Positions 55,722 to 64,000 of a DNA stretch of 64,000 nt are shown one piece after another. The position numbers and the translations under genes are program-made. This DNA comes from Candidatus Gastranaerophilales bacterium (GTDB taxonomy: Bacteria > Cyanobacteriota > Vampirovibrionia > Gastranaerophilales > Gastranaerophilaceae), in the NCBI GenBank assembly GCA_944324905.1, contig CALUYB010000004.1, positions 1-64,000 on the forward strand, written 5' to 3'. The notes under the pieces were generated by a model. The model was not told the DNA's origin and made no database searches. It was given only the letters and a program-made list of their open reading frames with translations. Position 1 is the stretch's first letter. Each line of letters begins with the position of its first letter.

Positions 55722-56361
55722 ATTTGATGAAGAATTTAAACAAAAAATAAAAACACCTTTAGGCATAGAATTAGAAACCTTTAGTCATATTTTAGGAACT
55801 GATGAAGCTGGCAGAGGCCCTGCGGCAGGCGGTGTTTGGGCAGCATGTGTTTGTTTTTTAAATTCTGAAATTCAAAATGAACTTTCAAAATTAAACGACT
55901 CAAAAAAAATAAGCGAAAAAACACGAGAAGAATTATACCCAATAATAGTTGCCAATAGCGTATTTTCAATAAAATCCGTTGATGTTGAAACAATAGAGGA
56001 AATAAACATTTTAAACTCATCGCTTTTAGCTATGAAACTTGCGCTGGAGGATGTTCTAAATAAAATTTCGCCTCAAGCACCACTTTTGTTAATTGATGGC
56101 AATAAAAAAATTAAAGATTTAAAAATTGCACAAAAAACAATTATAAAAGGGGATTCAAAATCAGCCTCAATAGCAGCTTCCAGCATTTTAGCAAAAGTTG
56201 AACGTGATAATTTTATGAAAAAAATTGCTCAAGAATACCCCCAATACAACTGGGCAAAAAACAAAGGATACCTAACAAAAGAGCATATCGACGCTATTAA
56301 AAAATTTGGAATTACAAAGTATCACAGAAAAAGTTTTTTAAAAAATATCTTAGACGTATGA
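55687..56361 (+). CDS. rnhB: Ribonuclease HII
   Basis: Cleaves RNA in RNA-DNA hybrids and at single ribonucleotides. Protein of 224 aa with a TTG start preceded by GAGAGG, inside the end of rbgA. Catalytic features are GTDEAGRGPAAGGV (first Asp-Glu), LLIDGNKKI (third acidic residue), KGDSKSASIAASSILAKVER and YPQYNWAKNKGYLTKEH. Its 3' end overlaps the convergent flhA by 12 nt. Confidence 0.94.
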   Translation: MEKSLLKNPLFEFDEEFKQKIKTPLGIELETFSHILGTDEAGRGPAAGGVWAACVCFLNSEIQNELSKLNDSKKISEKTREELYPIIVANSVFSIKSVDVETIEEINILNSSLLAMKLALEDVLNKISPQAPLLLIDGNKKIKDLKIAQKTIIKGDSKSASIAASSILAKVERDNFMKKIAQEYPQYNWAKNKGYLTKEHIDAIKKFGITKYHRKSFLKNILDV

Positions 56362-58440
56362 GCTTTCGCCAATTGTATCAATAGCTTCAACCCTGATATC
56401 AGTTATAAGTTCAGAATAAGAAATAACAACAATTGTTGGTATATGACGCTCTAGCATTTGATAAAGCGGCAAACGTATTCTTGGCGAGCAAAGTATTACA
56501 GGCTGAACTCCAACCGCCTGATGGGCACGCATAAGCGTGTTTGCAGTTGTTTCAATAAGCTCTTGAACCTGCATAGGGTTAAGTAAAAACATTGTTCCAA
56601 GCTCTGTTCTTTGGCAACTGTCATCAAGTGTTTTTTCCCACTCACTAGATAAGGTTAGCGCATACAAGACTTTTTCTTTGTTACAGTGTGCAAGGCAAAT
56701 TTGACGCCCTAAAGCTGCACGCAGTCTTTCAGATAGTATATCAGGCTCTTTTGAAAACCTTGCGTAATCACACAAACGCTCAAATATGAATATAATATCC
56801 TTGATAGAAACTTTCTCACGTATCAAGTTAACAAAAATCTTTCTCAAATCACTTGTTGAAATAATTGTCGGTACAAGGTCGTTAACAAGAGTTGGGTCTT
56901 GAGATTTTACAAGTTCCATAAGTTTTAGGACATCTGTTTTTGTCATAACTTCATCTACGTATTTACGAACACAGTCTTGCAAGTGTGTAACAATTACATC
57001 TACAGAGTCAACCGCTGTAATGTTGTCTTTCTTATCAATAAACTGCGGATCAAGCCAATAAGCTTGAGATTGATACGTTGGGTCAACACTTACAATAGCG
57101 TTTTCAGGCAATTTTTTACCCAAAGCTTCCCACTGGTCAGCAATTACCATATATTTACCGGGGTAAACCATGCCTGTAGCAACAGTATTTGAACGAATTG
57201 AAATTAAATACTCATTATCCGCAATGGCCGATGAGTCCATAATCCTTATGTTTGGTATAATATAGCCCAATTCATCAGTCACCCTTTGCCTTAGGGCGGC
57301 AATTTTTGCCAAAAGTTGACCATCCTGATCAGGATCGGCAATAATCAACAAGCCCGAGCCAACCTGCAAGCTCAAAACGTCAACACCCAATCTTTCATAC
57401 ATTTTATTAGGGTTAACAAGGTCTTGCATGTTTTGTTTAACTGCATCTAATTGCCCCAACTGCGCCTGTACATCCGCATTAACAAGAACAGAAAAACCTG
57501 CAAGCGCAAGAATTATTGTAAATAAGACAAAAGGTAACCAGGGCAAGCCTGTAATAGGGCTTGTAATTGCAATTAACATTAAAAATCCGCATGCAAAAAA
57601 CAAGCTCTGTGGTTTTGATAAAATTTGACTTGACAAATCAAAACCCAAAGATGAGCCTGAAGCAGTTGAACGAGTCATAACAATACCTGCAGAAATCGCC
57701 ATAAGCAAAGATGGTACTTGAGCTGCAAGACCATCACCAATTGTTAAAATTGTATATTTTGAAACAGCATCTGCTGCCGGCATTCCATTCATCAAAATAC
57801 CAATAATCAAACCGCCGACAATGTTGATAACAGTAATAATGATACCTGCAATTGTATCACCTTTTACAAACTTCATAGCACCATCCATTGAACCGAACAA
57901 GGATGATTCTCTTTGCAAGTCTTCACGACGCTTAACTGCTTCTTCAGGAGAAATTAACCCTGCGTTAAAATCGGCGTCAATTGTCATTTGCTTACCTGGC
58001 ATAGCGTCTAAGGCAAAACGTGCTGCAACCTCGGCTATACGTTCAGCACCTTTTGTAATTACCATAAATTGCACAACGGTGATAATCAAAAATATAACGC
58101 CGCCGACAACCATATTGCCACCGGTGACAAATGTACCAAATGCGTGTATTACCTCCCCTGCATCCCCTTTTGCAAGGATAAGACGAGTTGAGGCAATAGA
58201 TAAAACAAGCCTAAACATTGTACCAATCAAAATAATTGATGGGAAAGAGGCAAGTTCAAGCGGCTTTTGCACATACAATGAAATCATTAGAAGGACAATG
58301 CCAAGGGTAATGTTCAAGCTGATTGAAAAGTTGATAACCCAGTTTGGCATTTCAATAAGCAATATCAAAATCAAGACGATTACAAATATTGCAAGAAAAA
58401 TTTCACTTATAGGATTTGATTGTGCGTTTGGTTGTGCCAT
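56350..58440 (-). CDS. flhA: Flagellar biosynthesis protein FlhA
   Basis: Largest membrane component of the flagellar type III export gate, 696 aa. The N-terminal half has about eight membrane segments with the FHIPEP-region text DAMPGKQMTIDADFNAGLIS, EEAVKRREDLQRESSLFGSM, DGAMKFVKGDTIAGI. The C-terminal cytosolic half carries DVIVTHLQDCVRKYVDEVMT, LVPTIISTSDLRKIFVNLIR and the end SYSEL. It is downstream of fliH in the same operon; export partners flhB and fliPQR are outside the window. Confidence 0.97.
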   Translation of the reverse strand: MAQPNAQSNPISEIFLAIFVIVLILILLIEMPNWVINFSISLNITLGIVLLMISLYVQKPLELASFPSIILIGTMFRLVLSIASTRLILAKGDAGEVIHAFGTFVTGGNMVVGGVIFLIITVVQFMVITKGAERIAEVAARFALDAMPGKQMTIDADFNAGLISPEEAVKRREDLQRESSLFGSMDGAMKFVKGDTIAGIIITVINIVGGLIIGILMNGMPAADAVSKYTILTIGDGLAAQVPSLLMAISAGIVMTRSTASGSSLGFDLSSQILSKPQSLFFACGFLMLIAITSPITGLPWLPFVLFTIILALAGFSVLVNADVQAQLGQLDAVKQNMQDLVNPNKMYERLGVDVLSLQVGSGLLIIADPDQDGQLLAKIAALRQRVTDELGYIIPNIRIMDSSAIADNEYLISIRSNTVATGMVYPGKYMVIADQWEALGKKLPENAIVSVDPTYQSQAYWLDPQFIDKKDNITAVDSVDVIVTHLQDCVRKYVDEVMTKTDVLKLMELVKSQDPTLVNDLVPTIISTSDLRKIFVNLIREKVSIKDIIFIFERLCDYARFSKEPDILSERLRAALGRQICLAHCNKEKVLYALTLSSEWEKTLDDSCQRTELGTMFLLNPMQVQELIETTANTLMRAHQAVGVQPVILCSPRIRLPLYQMLERHIPTIVVISYSELITDIRVEAIDTIGESSYV

Positions 58441-58451
58441 CCTTTAAAAGT

Positions 58452-59231
58452 TTACTGACCTCCTTTGTATATGCCAAAGGCATTTTGGATTATTTGCAAT
58501 TGCGTTGAAAAATTAGCGTCCACAACACCATTGCTTGAGGATACAATACAGCTGCCTTTTTCAACTGTTTCATCCGCTGCAATTACAACTTTTGCATCTA
58601 TTCTGTTTGTTTCAATTATCTCAGGTAAAGAGGCTCTAGCAAAGTCAACATCATCAGGTGCAACCTTGATTGTTATTTTTTCATCGCTATTTGTTAATTC
58701 GCCTAAGATTTCATTAATAATATTTTTCAACACATCATCTGACAATTCCACTTCTTTTTTAATGATTTTTTTAGCCACTTCAACTGAAATCTCAAGGATG
58801 TGAGGCATAAATTCATCATAAATTTGATATCTTGAAGACAAAAAATCCTCTAGTGCAGTTTTTAATTTCTCAATTTCTTTTTGTGCGTTTTCTAAACCGC
58901 TTTTGTAGCCTTCTTTTGCCGCAAGCTCACGAATAGAACGCGCTTCCTCTTGCGCACGAGAAACAAGGGCACGTTCGTCTATCCTTCGATAACCTTTTCT
59001 TCTATCCCCCCTGCGTCTTTCTATTCTTTCTTTAAATTCAATATCGGAAATATCAATTTTTTCAAACTCTTTTAAGGTGTCGAGTTCTGTTTTTTGTTTA
59101 GGCGCAACTTCTTCTTTAATGTGTTCTTGAGGTACATCAACAACAGCCTCATCCGTCTGAGCAGGTATAATTTGCTCCACAGTGGGCATTTTAATATTTT
59201 CCTGTGTTTTTTGTCTTCTTTTTATAATCAT
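58452..59231 (-). CDS. fliH: Flagellar assembly protein FliH
   Basis: Regulator of the export ATPase FliI and link to the C-ring. Protein of 259 aa with a variable charged N terminus (ERRRGDRRKGYRRIDE), a coiled coil (GYKSGLENAQKEIEKLKTAL), and the FliH/YscL C-terminal domain (LEISVEVAKKIIKKEVELSD, ETVEKGSCIVSSSNGVVDAN, FSTQLQ). It overlaps the upstream gene by 4 nt and flhA follows 11 bp later. No fliI is found at this position, although it usually follows fliH. Confidence 0.85.
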   Translation of the reverse strand: MIIKRRQKTQENIKMPTVEQIIPAQTDEAVVDVPQEHIKEEVAPKQKTELDTLKEFEKIDISDIEFKERIERRRGDRRKGYRRIDERALVSRAQEEARSIRELAAKEGYKSGLENAQKEIEKLKTALEDFLSSRYQIYDEFMPHILEISVEVAKKIIKKEVELSDDVLKNIINEILGELTNSDEKITIKVAPDDVDFARASLPEIIETNRIDAKVVIAADETVEKGSCIVSSSNGVVDANFSTQLQIIQNAFGIYKGGQ

Positions 59232-60175
59232 AGAATTTTATCTTCTAAATATTTGCAAATTACATTTGCTACTCTGGTTGGAATATTACACTCATTTGTC
59301 GCGCCTGATAATACAAATTCACGTATTTGAGGGCGTTCCTCTTTTATGATATTAGAAATTTCTTCTTTATCCGAATTTTTTACAATTTTAAATATTTTTT
59401 TCTGAATTCTTTCCATTGACATATTCTGAGGCTCCGGAAGTGCTTGTTTTATTTCACTCAAGCACCTTTGTGTAATTTTTGTATCAATCTTTGTTTCTAA
59501 ATCTTTCATAGACAAATACTGAAGCAGGACTTCACGCTCAGGCTTATTGAATTTTGACAAAATATTTTTAACTTTTTCCTGCGGAAAATTCTTTATCAAA
59601 AGAGCAAGAGAGGCTAGTTTTAATATTTTTGTATCGCTCATATCTGAGCCTATTTCATTTTCTTTTTGAGCCTCACTTTGCGCCATAGCGTCAATGTTAG
59701 ACTGACTTAGCGCATTTTGCTCAGCCTTATCATCAAGAATCCCTTTTTTCTTCAAATCTTCAAGCGCTTGCTTAAAACAAACATTAACATGGTGCTCAAC
59801 AAGCGGAATAATCTGCTCTTGGGGCATTCTTTTTAGTGTTGCCTGTTTTGCAATCTCAAATACAGTAAAAGCAACACGCTGCAAAATCCCCTCTCTTAAA
59901 GACGGGTCAATTTTTGAGCGTATTAAGTCAATTGACTTATGGAAAGACCACTCACCAATAAACTGAGTAATTAAAGACGCCTGTGCACTATCAAGCGCAA
60001 TTGTTTCATCTTTTATTAAAGCGTCGCCTGATAAAAAAGAAAACTTATAGACAATATCTACTACAAATTTTTTATCTTCCTGAGGAATATCGGCAGGAAC
60101 AACTTGCCCTGCTTGAACAGCAAGGTTCTTTGCAAAAGCCTTATGATCAAATCCTTCTATTTTACGTTCCGCCAT
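59228..60175 (-). CDS. Divergent protein in fliG position (possible FliG-like)
   Basis: Protein of 315 aa between fliF and fliH, where fliG normally lies. It is all-helical and acidic. The stretch KILKLASLALLIKNFPQEKV, KNILSKFNKPEREVLLQYLS resembles the FliG N domain, which binds the FliF tail. The EHPQ motif and the charged torque helix of standard FliG C domain are not seen. The N-terminal 100 residues (QASLITQFIGEWSFHKSIDL) are unrecognised. It may be a fast-diverging FliG or a lineage-specific switch component. Confidence 0.5.
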   Translation of the reverse strand: MAERKIEGFDHKAFAKNLAVQAGQVVPADIPQEDKKFVVDIVYKFSFLSGDALIKDETIALDSAQASLITQFIGEWSFHKSIDLIRSKIDPSLREGILQRVAFTVFEIAKQATLKRMPQEQIIPLVEHHVNVCFKQALEDLKKKGILDDKAEQNALSQSNIDAMAQSEAQKENEIGSDMSDTKILKLASLALLIKNFPQEKVKNILSKFNKPEREVLLQYLSMKDLETKIDTKITQRCLSEIKQALPEPQNMSMERIQKKIFKIVKNSDKEEISNIIKEERPQIREFVLSGATNECNIPTRVANVICKYLEDKIL

Positions 60176-60204
60176 CTCTCCTCTTTTTTAGTATATCAGG
60201 ATTT

Positions 60205-61905
60205 TTAATTTTCTATCCAGTTTTTTAACTTTTCAGCAGCCTCATTTTCATCAAGGTCATTAAAGTCCATGCTTAACTCATCCAGCACATCTTTAATGTT
60301 ATCATCACTTTGATTTTGCACAGGTTGTGCTGCAGCTTGAGCGCCTTGTGCCTGAGTCGCTGCAGCAATAGCTGCTGCATGTAAATTTTGTTGTTCTATA
60401 AGATTTTGTGCCATTTGAGCTTGCTTTTGAATTAATTCTGCTGCTTTCATATTAACATCGTTTAATTGTTTTTCTTGTTCTTGTGCTTTTTTTCTTAAAA
60501 GTGCAAGTTCTTCTTCTTGTTTTTCTGCTTCTTTTTTAACTTTTTGCATAATATGCCTTAGACCAAAACCAAGCCCTGTAAGCAAAATTGCCCCTACGAC
60601 CCACCAAGGGTTCCCTGACTCCTCAGGTTTTGGCAAATTAGGCCCTTCATCAGGCGCTAAAATCGGGCTGTTTGACTCTACAAAAGCAATCGAAACGTTT
60701 TCAGGATCAACCTTTGGACTTGCAGCATGTGCTATAAGTTCTTTTAGCTCCGTTATTGTCATGCTCATAGGAATTGAGGATTCTTCAAGCGACACCGCAA
60801 TTGAAATTTCTTCAATTACACCTGCTTTCATATACTCATTAACTTGCGTTTTTGTAACGCCGTATTGAGTTTCCTGTGCCTGACGAACATATTTCCTGTC
60901 TTGCGAAGAATTTGAACCGCTATTAGGTACACCAAAAGGCAAATATGTACTTACAGCGTTTGTTGCAGAGTTAATATCATTTGTGTTATCGCCTAATTTT
61001 TCCGTAAAGTTTTGTTCACTTACGGAAGTTTTTTGATTAGGGTCATAAATAATGCTTGTTTTTTCAACAGGTGCTTGAGTTAAAAACGTTGAAACAGTGA
61101 CAACATAATTACCTTTACCAACCAACCTGTCTAACTGAGAAGAAACTTTAGACTGCATATATTTGTCATTTTCTTCAATTTTAGACAATGCGTCATCTGA
61201 TGCACCTATAATACTATTGTAAACCGTACCATTGGTATCGGTTATTGAAATATTATTAGGTTCAAGTCCCTGTACTGCACCTAAAAGCAAGTTTGTAATT
61301 GCTTTTACTTTCATATTATCAAGTCTTTCGCCTGATGGTATTGTAACTTGAACAGTTGCAGTAATTGGTTTTTGCTGAGAGGCAAAAAAAGTTTGCTCAG
61401 GAATAGAAATGAAAACTTGAGCGTTTTCAATAGGCGGGATTTTCCTTATTAAACGGGATAATTCGCCGTTAATTGCCCGCACAAGGCGGATTTTTTTATC
61501 ATCTTTAGTAGAAGTAAAATCACCTTTGTCAAAAATTTCAAGCCCTGTATGTTCATCAATTAAGCCTGATTTTACAATGGCTAAAAGCGCCCTATCACGC
61601 TCAGACATTGTATATTCAGCAAGGTAAACAGTTGATTTTGTACCATCAACTTTTCTTTGAGCGCGTATGCCTTCTCTAGCCAGAAGTGCTTGAACTTCCA
61701 GCGCTTGACCGATTTTATCCGTTGTAAATAAATCAAGCGGTTCTTTAATAACCTTTTCTTGCACGACCTGTGCGCCGCCGCTTTTTTTAGCTGATGAGGA
61801 AATAACTGCCGTTAAAGTTATGGTAAACAAAAGGACAACTATCACGACTCCAGCGATAATTCCGTAAAAAAGAGGCTTATTTTCAAGTATTTTTTTAAAG
61901 TCCAT
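60205..61905 (-). CDS. fliF: Flagellar M-ring protein FliF
   Basis: Forms the MS ring in the inner membrane. About 566 aa: N-terminal membrane segment (FYGIIAGVVIVVLLFTITL), ring-building motifs in the periplasmic part (LLAREGIRAQR, ALLAIVKSGLIDEHTGLEIF, ARAINGELSRLIRKIPPIEN), a variable Gln/Ala-rich region, a second membrane segment (WWVVGAILLTGLGFGL) and a C-terminal FliG-binding tail (AAEKLKNWIEN). The ATG at 61905 is preferred to the TTG at 61917; neither has a strong Shine-Dalgarno sequence. Confidence 0.94.
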   Translation of the reverse strand: MDFKKILENKPLFYGIIAGVVIVVLLFTITLTAVISSSAKKSGGAQVVQEKVIKEPLDLFTTDKIGQALEVQALLAREGIRAQRKVDGTKSTVYLAEYTMSERDRALLAIVKSGLIDEHTGLEIFDKGDFTSTKDDKKIRLVRAINGELSRLIRKIPPIENAQVFISIPEQTFFASQQKPITATVQVTIPSGERLDNMKVKAITNLLLGAVQGLEPNNISITDTNGTVYNSIIGASDDALSKIEENDKYMQSKVSSQLDRLVGKGNYVVTVSTFLTQAPVEKTSIIYDPNQKTSVSEQNFTEKLGDNTNDINSATNAVSTYLPFGVPNSGSNSSQDRKYVRQAQETQYGVTKTQVNEYMKAGVIEEISIAVSLEESSIPMSMTITELKELIAHAASPKVDPENVSIAFVESNSPILAPDEGPNLPKPEESGNPWWVVGAILLTGLGFGLRHIMQKVKKEAEKQEEELALLRKKAQEQEKQLNDVNMKAAELIQKQAQMAQNLIEQQNLHAAAIAAATQAQGAQAAAQPVQNQSDDNIKDVLDELSMDFNDLDENEAAEKLKNWIEN

Positions 61906-61945
61906 ATCTTTATACAACAGGTGATAGTACTACACAATTAATTAT

Positions 61946-61966
61946 ACTATTAATTTTATTAATAGT
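61946..61966. repeat. Inverted repeat between fliE and fliF
   Basis: ACTATTAAT (61946-61954), loop TTT, ATTAATAGT (61958-61966): a 9-bp perfect stem in the 66-bp gap between the fliE stop and the fliF ATG. It may stabilise or process the operon mRNA. A TATAAT-like box on the minus strand also lies here. Confidence 0.5.
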
Positions 61967-61971
61967 TAACG

Positions 61972-62304
61972 CTATATCTGAATTTGCATGATTTTTTCAT
62001 ACGTTTGGACGACTTTACCAACAACAGTTGTTGCAATGTTTACGTTAATTTCTGATTTTGCAATAGCAGCCATTACATCATGAACATCAGCTTTACCAAG
62101 CATTGCATCTTGAGTTAACTGCTCCGGAGCATTAACAGTTTGGTTTAACTGCTCTACAAGTCCTGTTAAAACACCATTAAAATCAGTCGTTTCAGGTTTT
62201 TCAATGTCATCTAAGCGTGCGGATTTTATACTCCCAGGGGCGTCGAGCTTTGAAAACTCCATTCTTTCAAATAAATTAATTTTTGGTGCAATTCCGTTTT
62301 CCAT
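61972..62304 (-). CDS. fliE: Flagellar hook-basal body protein FliE
   Basis: Links the MS ring to the rod. Protein of 110 aa with a variable N terminus and the conserved C-terminal helix region DVHDVMAAIAKSEINVNIAT, TVVGKVVQTYEKIMQIQI. It lies before fliF as in most bacteria, but flgB and flgC, its usual upstream neighbours, are absent; a lytic transglycosylase gene takes that place with a 13-bp gap. Confidence 0.9.
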   Translation of the reverse strand: MENGIAPKINLFERMEFSKLDAPGSIKSARLDDIEKPETTDFNGVLTGLVEQLNQTVNAPEQLTQDAMLGKADVHDVMAAIAKSEINVNIATTVVGKVVQTYEKIMQIQI

Positions 62305-62317
62305 AATTTTATCCTTT

Positions 62318-62941
62318 TTACAAGTATTGGCTTAAAATTGAGCGTACATAGTTTTGTGTTTCTTTATAAGGTGGAACACCATTATATTTTTTAACGGCAT
62401 TAGGACCTGCGTTATACGCTGCAAGGGCTAAAATTGTATTACCGTTAAACCTATCCAACATAGATTTTAAATATTTAACCCCGCCTTCAACATTTTGCAC
62501 AGGGTCAAGAGGATTTTTAACACCTAAGCCTTCTGCTGTTGATGGCATAAGCTGCATTAAGCCTAACGCTCCGGCGTGCGACTTTGCGTTTGGGTTAAAG
62601 CCTGACTCTTGTTTTACAAGGGCGCGCACAAGTTTTTCATCAATTCCATACTTTTGAGCAGTTCTGTCAATTAAATCTAAAATCTCATCTTTTGTATATT
62701 TTAATTTTCTTGACAATGAACCGAAAGGAATTTGCGGAGGTTCATCCACTGAAAACACAGGGGAAGTTTCATCTTTTGTTACTTTTAAAACTTCGTTAAA
62801 GGGTTTTACTGTGGTATTTTCAGAATTTTCAATCGGTTTTGGGTAAAGTGCGTCAATATACGAATTAAGCTGCTGCGCACGCTGTTTTGCTTGCGCTTCT
62901 CCGCTTGAATTAATATAAGATTGAATTTTAGGATTAAACAT
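62318..62941 (-). CDS. Lytic transglycosylase (SLT domain)
   Basis: About 207 aa. The C-terminal domain is a family-1 soluble lytic transglycosylase: the catalytic Glu in [20 protein letters not shown] followed by [33 protein letters not shown] and [10 protein letters not shown]. The N-terminal 100 residues are a charged linker. There is no clear signal peptide; with its place before fliE it probably opens peptidoglycan for the flagellar rod. The ATG at 62941 is used; a GTG at 62980 is possible. Confidence 0.88.
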   Translation of the reverse strand: MFNPKIQSYINSSGEAQAKQRAQQLNSYIDALYPKPIENSENTTVKPFNEVLKVTKDETSPVFSVDEPPQIPFGSLSRKLKYTKDEILDLIDRTAQKYGIDEKLVRALVKQESGFNPNAKSHAGALGLMQLMPSTAEGLGVKNPLDPVQNVEGGVKYLKSMLDRFNGNTILALAAYNAGPNAVKKYNGVPPYKETQNYVRSILSQYL

Positions 62942-63061
62942 TGTCTGAAAAATTACCTCCCTAAAAGGGATAACGAACACTAAACCTTGTTACTTCAATT
63001 AAACATTGAAATAATTGTAATTTTTCATACAAATTAATGATTTTTTTTAAAAAGTCATGGT

Positions 63062-64000
63062 TTAATCAGGATTATGATTGTATGCCCATGCAAATTTTTC
63101 ACCAACTTGATTTCTGTATTTTTTCTCAACTGCACCGGATGCAAAAAGGTTGTCGTAGTGACTTTTTGGGGTACCATCGGTTGAAAAATTTCTATTTTCC
63201 ATCATTAAATCATGGGTATTTGTAGAATAATTCAGCGGGAATAAATCATGCATTTGCATAAAAGAAGGAAGTTTTTCTTTTGTGTTATCATATCCAAAAA
63301 GCGATGAATTGATTTTGTTTAATCTGTCGCTATAACAAATCATACCTTCATCATTATCATCTGATACTACAGGCCCCCAGGCAAAATCTTGACACCATGC
63401 CTGAGAATGAGCAGAATTCTTAACTTCATCTACACTGTTTGCACTCATTTGACTTGCACCTGCAGTTACGCCCATATTTTTATAGCGCATAGAATCACCT
63501 TCGGCTTTTTCACCTGAAAAACTTATGTCGCTTCTGCCTGTACGTTTCCTTATTTCAGCTAAAATATACGCCATTTGATCATAGCTTGGAACTGCACCAA
63601 CACCTGCATAATGTCCCCAGTCATAACCACCGACATGTTTTAGGGAATCAAAGAAAATACCGTCAAAACCCAGTTCAATTCCCTTACAACAAGCAATTAT
63701 AAAGGCTTCAACATGATCAGGGTTATTCCATCTAAACTGTCCTGAATCACCAAGTTTAATCTGGTCCTCAGATATTAGCATTCTAAAAGACGTTTTGAAA
63801 CCACGAAGATGTGCAAGGTCATTAAATGCTTTAATTTGTTCCTCGGGAGTAAATACTTTGTTACCAATTTTTACCCAACCAATATTATCAGAAGCACGTT
63901 CAAACTCAAGTTTTATGCCATAGATAGAATTTTCGCCGTTATTATTCCAGCCATCACCCCAGATATTTGGATAAAGCTGTGATATTAATAAACAATTTGC
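63062..64000 (-). CDS. TIM-barrel-like protein (5' end beyond window)
   Basis: The frame stays open to base 64000, so the start lies outside. At least 312 aa are visible. The pattern LAHLRGFKTSFRMLISEDQI, then ELGFDGIFFDSLKHVGGYDW and GRSDISFSGEKAEGDSMRY, suggests strands and loops of a TIM barrel such as a glycoside hydrolase with acidic residues at strand ends. The exact family is unknown. It lies upstream of the lytic transglycosylase on the same strand, 120 bp away; a functional link is not shown. Confidence 0.5.
   Translation of the reverse strand, partial: ANCLLISQLYPNIWGDGWNNNGENSIYGIKLEFERASDNIGWVKIGNKVFTPEEQIKAFNDLAHLRGFKTSFRMLISEDQIKLGDSGQFRWNNPDHVEAFIIACCKGIELGFDGIFFDSLKHVGGYDWGHYAGVGAVPSYDQMAYILAEIRKRTGRSDISFSGEKAEGDSMRYKNMGVTAGASQMSANSVDEVKNSAHSQAWCQDFAWGPVVSDDNDEGMICYSDRLNKINSSLFGYDNTKEKLPSFMQMHDLFPLNYSTNTHDLMMENRNFSTDGTPKSHYDNLFASGAVEKKYRNQVGEKFAWAYNHNPD

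Noticed and set aside
57821-58447. 208-codon plus-strand frame opposite flhA
   Set aside because: It is a shadow of the conserved flhA membrane domain on the other strand.

Overview
The window is AT-rich, densely coded chromosomal DNA from a Gram-negative, flagellated bacterium that lacks any photosynthesis gene here. Several things point to a non-photosynthetic relative of Cyanobacteria, such as gut Gastranaerophilales (Vampirovibrionia, 'Melainabacteria'). These are a small-genome look with many 1-14 bp gene overlaps, an outer-membrane LPS export set (LptD-like barrel, LptF/G-like permease), flagellar genes, many TPR proteins, and mostly housekeeping rather than accessory genes. That placement is inference; there is no rRNA here to test it. 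No prophage, insertion sequence, integrase or CRISPR array was seen.

Layout. 1-5.7 kb: the 3' part of ligA, a SIMPL-domain periplasmic protein and a SWIM-SNF2 helicase. 5.7-6.3 kb: a gene-free block of palindromic repeats with a 218-bp tandem period. 6.3-19.2 kb: dnaE, a small DUF486 membrane protein, a DUF815 ATPase, ilvC, a TPR protein, fliN, an aconitase-like small subunit + NAD-isocitrate dehydrogenase + acpS operon, tyrA-lptF, and a MgtE-N/FliG-like helical protein. 19.2-32.7 kb: ileS, hisG-mazG, a metallophosphatase with an ArnT-like glycosyltransferase, a MerR-like regulator with a soluble histidine kinase, tmk with a TPR protein, and manC. 32.7-37.5 kb: rfbD, a peptide-binding lipoprotein, a second SIMPL protein, gloA and an orphan protein. 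37.6-39.7 kb: a tRNA-Thr(TGT), tRNA-Thr(GGT), tRNA-Tyr(GTA), tuf operon on the minus strand, interrupted by two 121-bp repeats and a duplicated tRNA-Tyr 5' end. 39.7-56.4 kb: a GT2 glycosyltransferase, a degenerate HerA-like protein with a long acidic linker and a Tudor-like tail, a REC-STAS protein, a phosphohexomutase, a repeat protein, a large TPR protein, a lipoprotein and a YkgJ-like protein. The same stretch holds the LptD-like barrel, an EnvC-like M23 protein with a 35-residue membrane ORF just upstream, an SNase-PLD-MopE-like fusion, and rplS-rbgA-rnhB. 56.3-63 kb: a minus-strand flagellar operon (lytic transglycosylase, fliE, fliF, a divergent protein in the fliG position, fliH, flhA). 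63-64 kb: part of a TIM-barrel-like protein running off the right edge.

How the genes work together. Envelope genes recur: LPS transport (lptD-like, lptF), sugar-nucleotide and glycosyl transfer (manC, phosphohexomutase, rfbD, GT2, GT39), and wall remodelling (M23, lytic transglycosylase). The oxidative citrate-to-2-oxoglutarate steps are represented by the aconitase-like small subunit and NAD-IDH. Motility is represented by fliN and the fliE-flhA cluster. Many first genes of transcription units have a -10 box 5-9 nt before the start codon and no Shine-Dalgarno sequence, which suggests that leaderless mRNAs are common. Genes inside operons more often keep a Shine-Dalgarno sequence or use ATGA coupling.

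The most unusual features are the leaderless pattern, the repeats in the tRNA-tuf operon, the degenerate HerA/Tudor protein, the REC-STAS fusion, the SNase-PLD-MopE-like fusion, and the aconitase-like operon. I did not find a clear new defence or mobile system.
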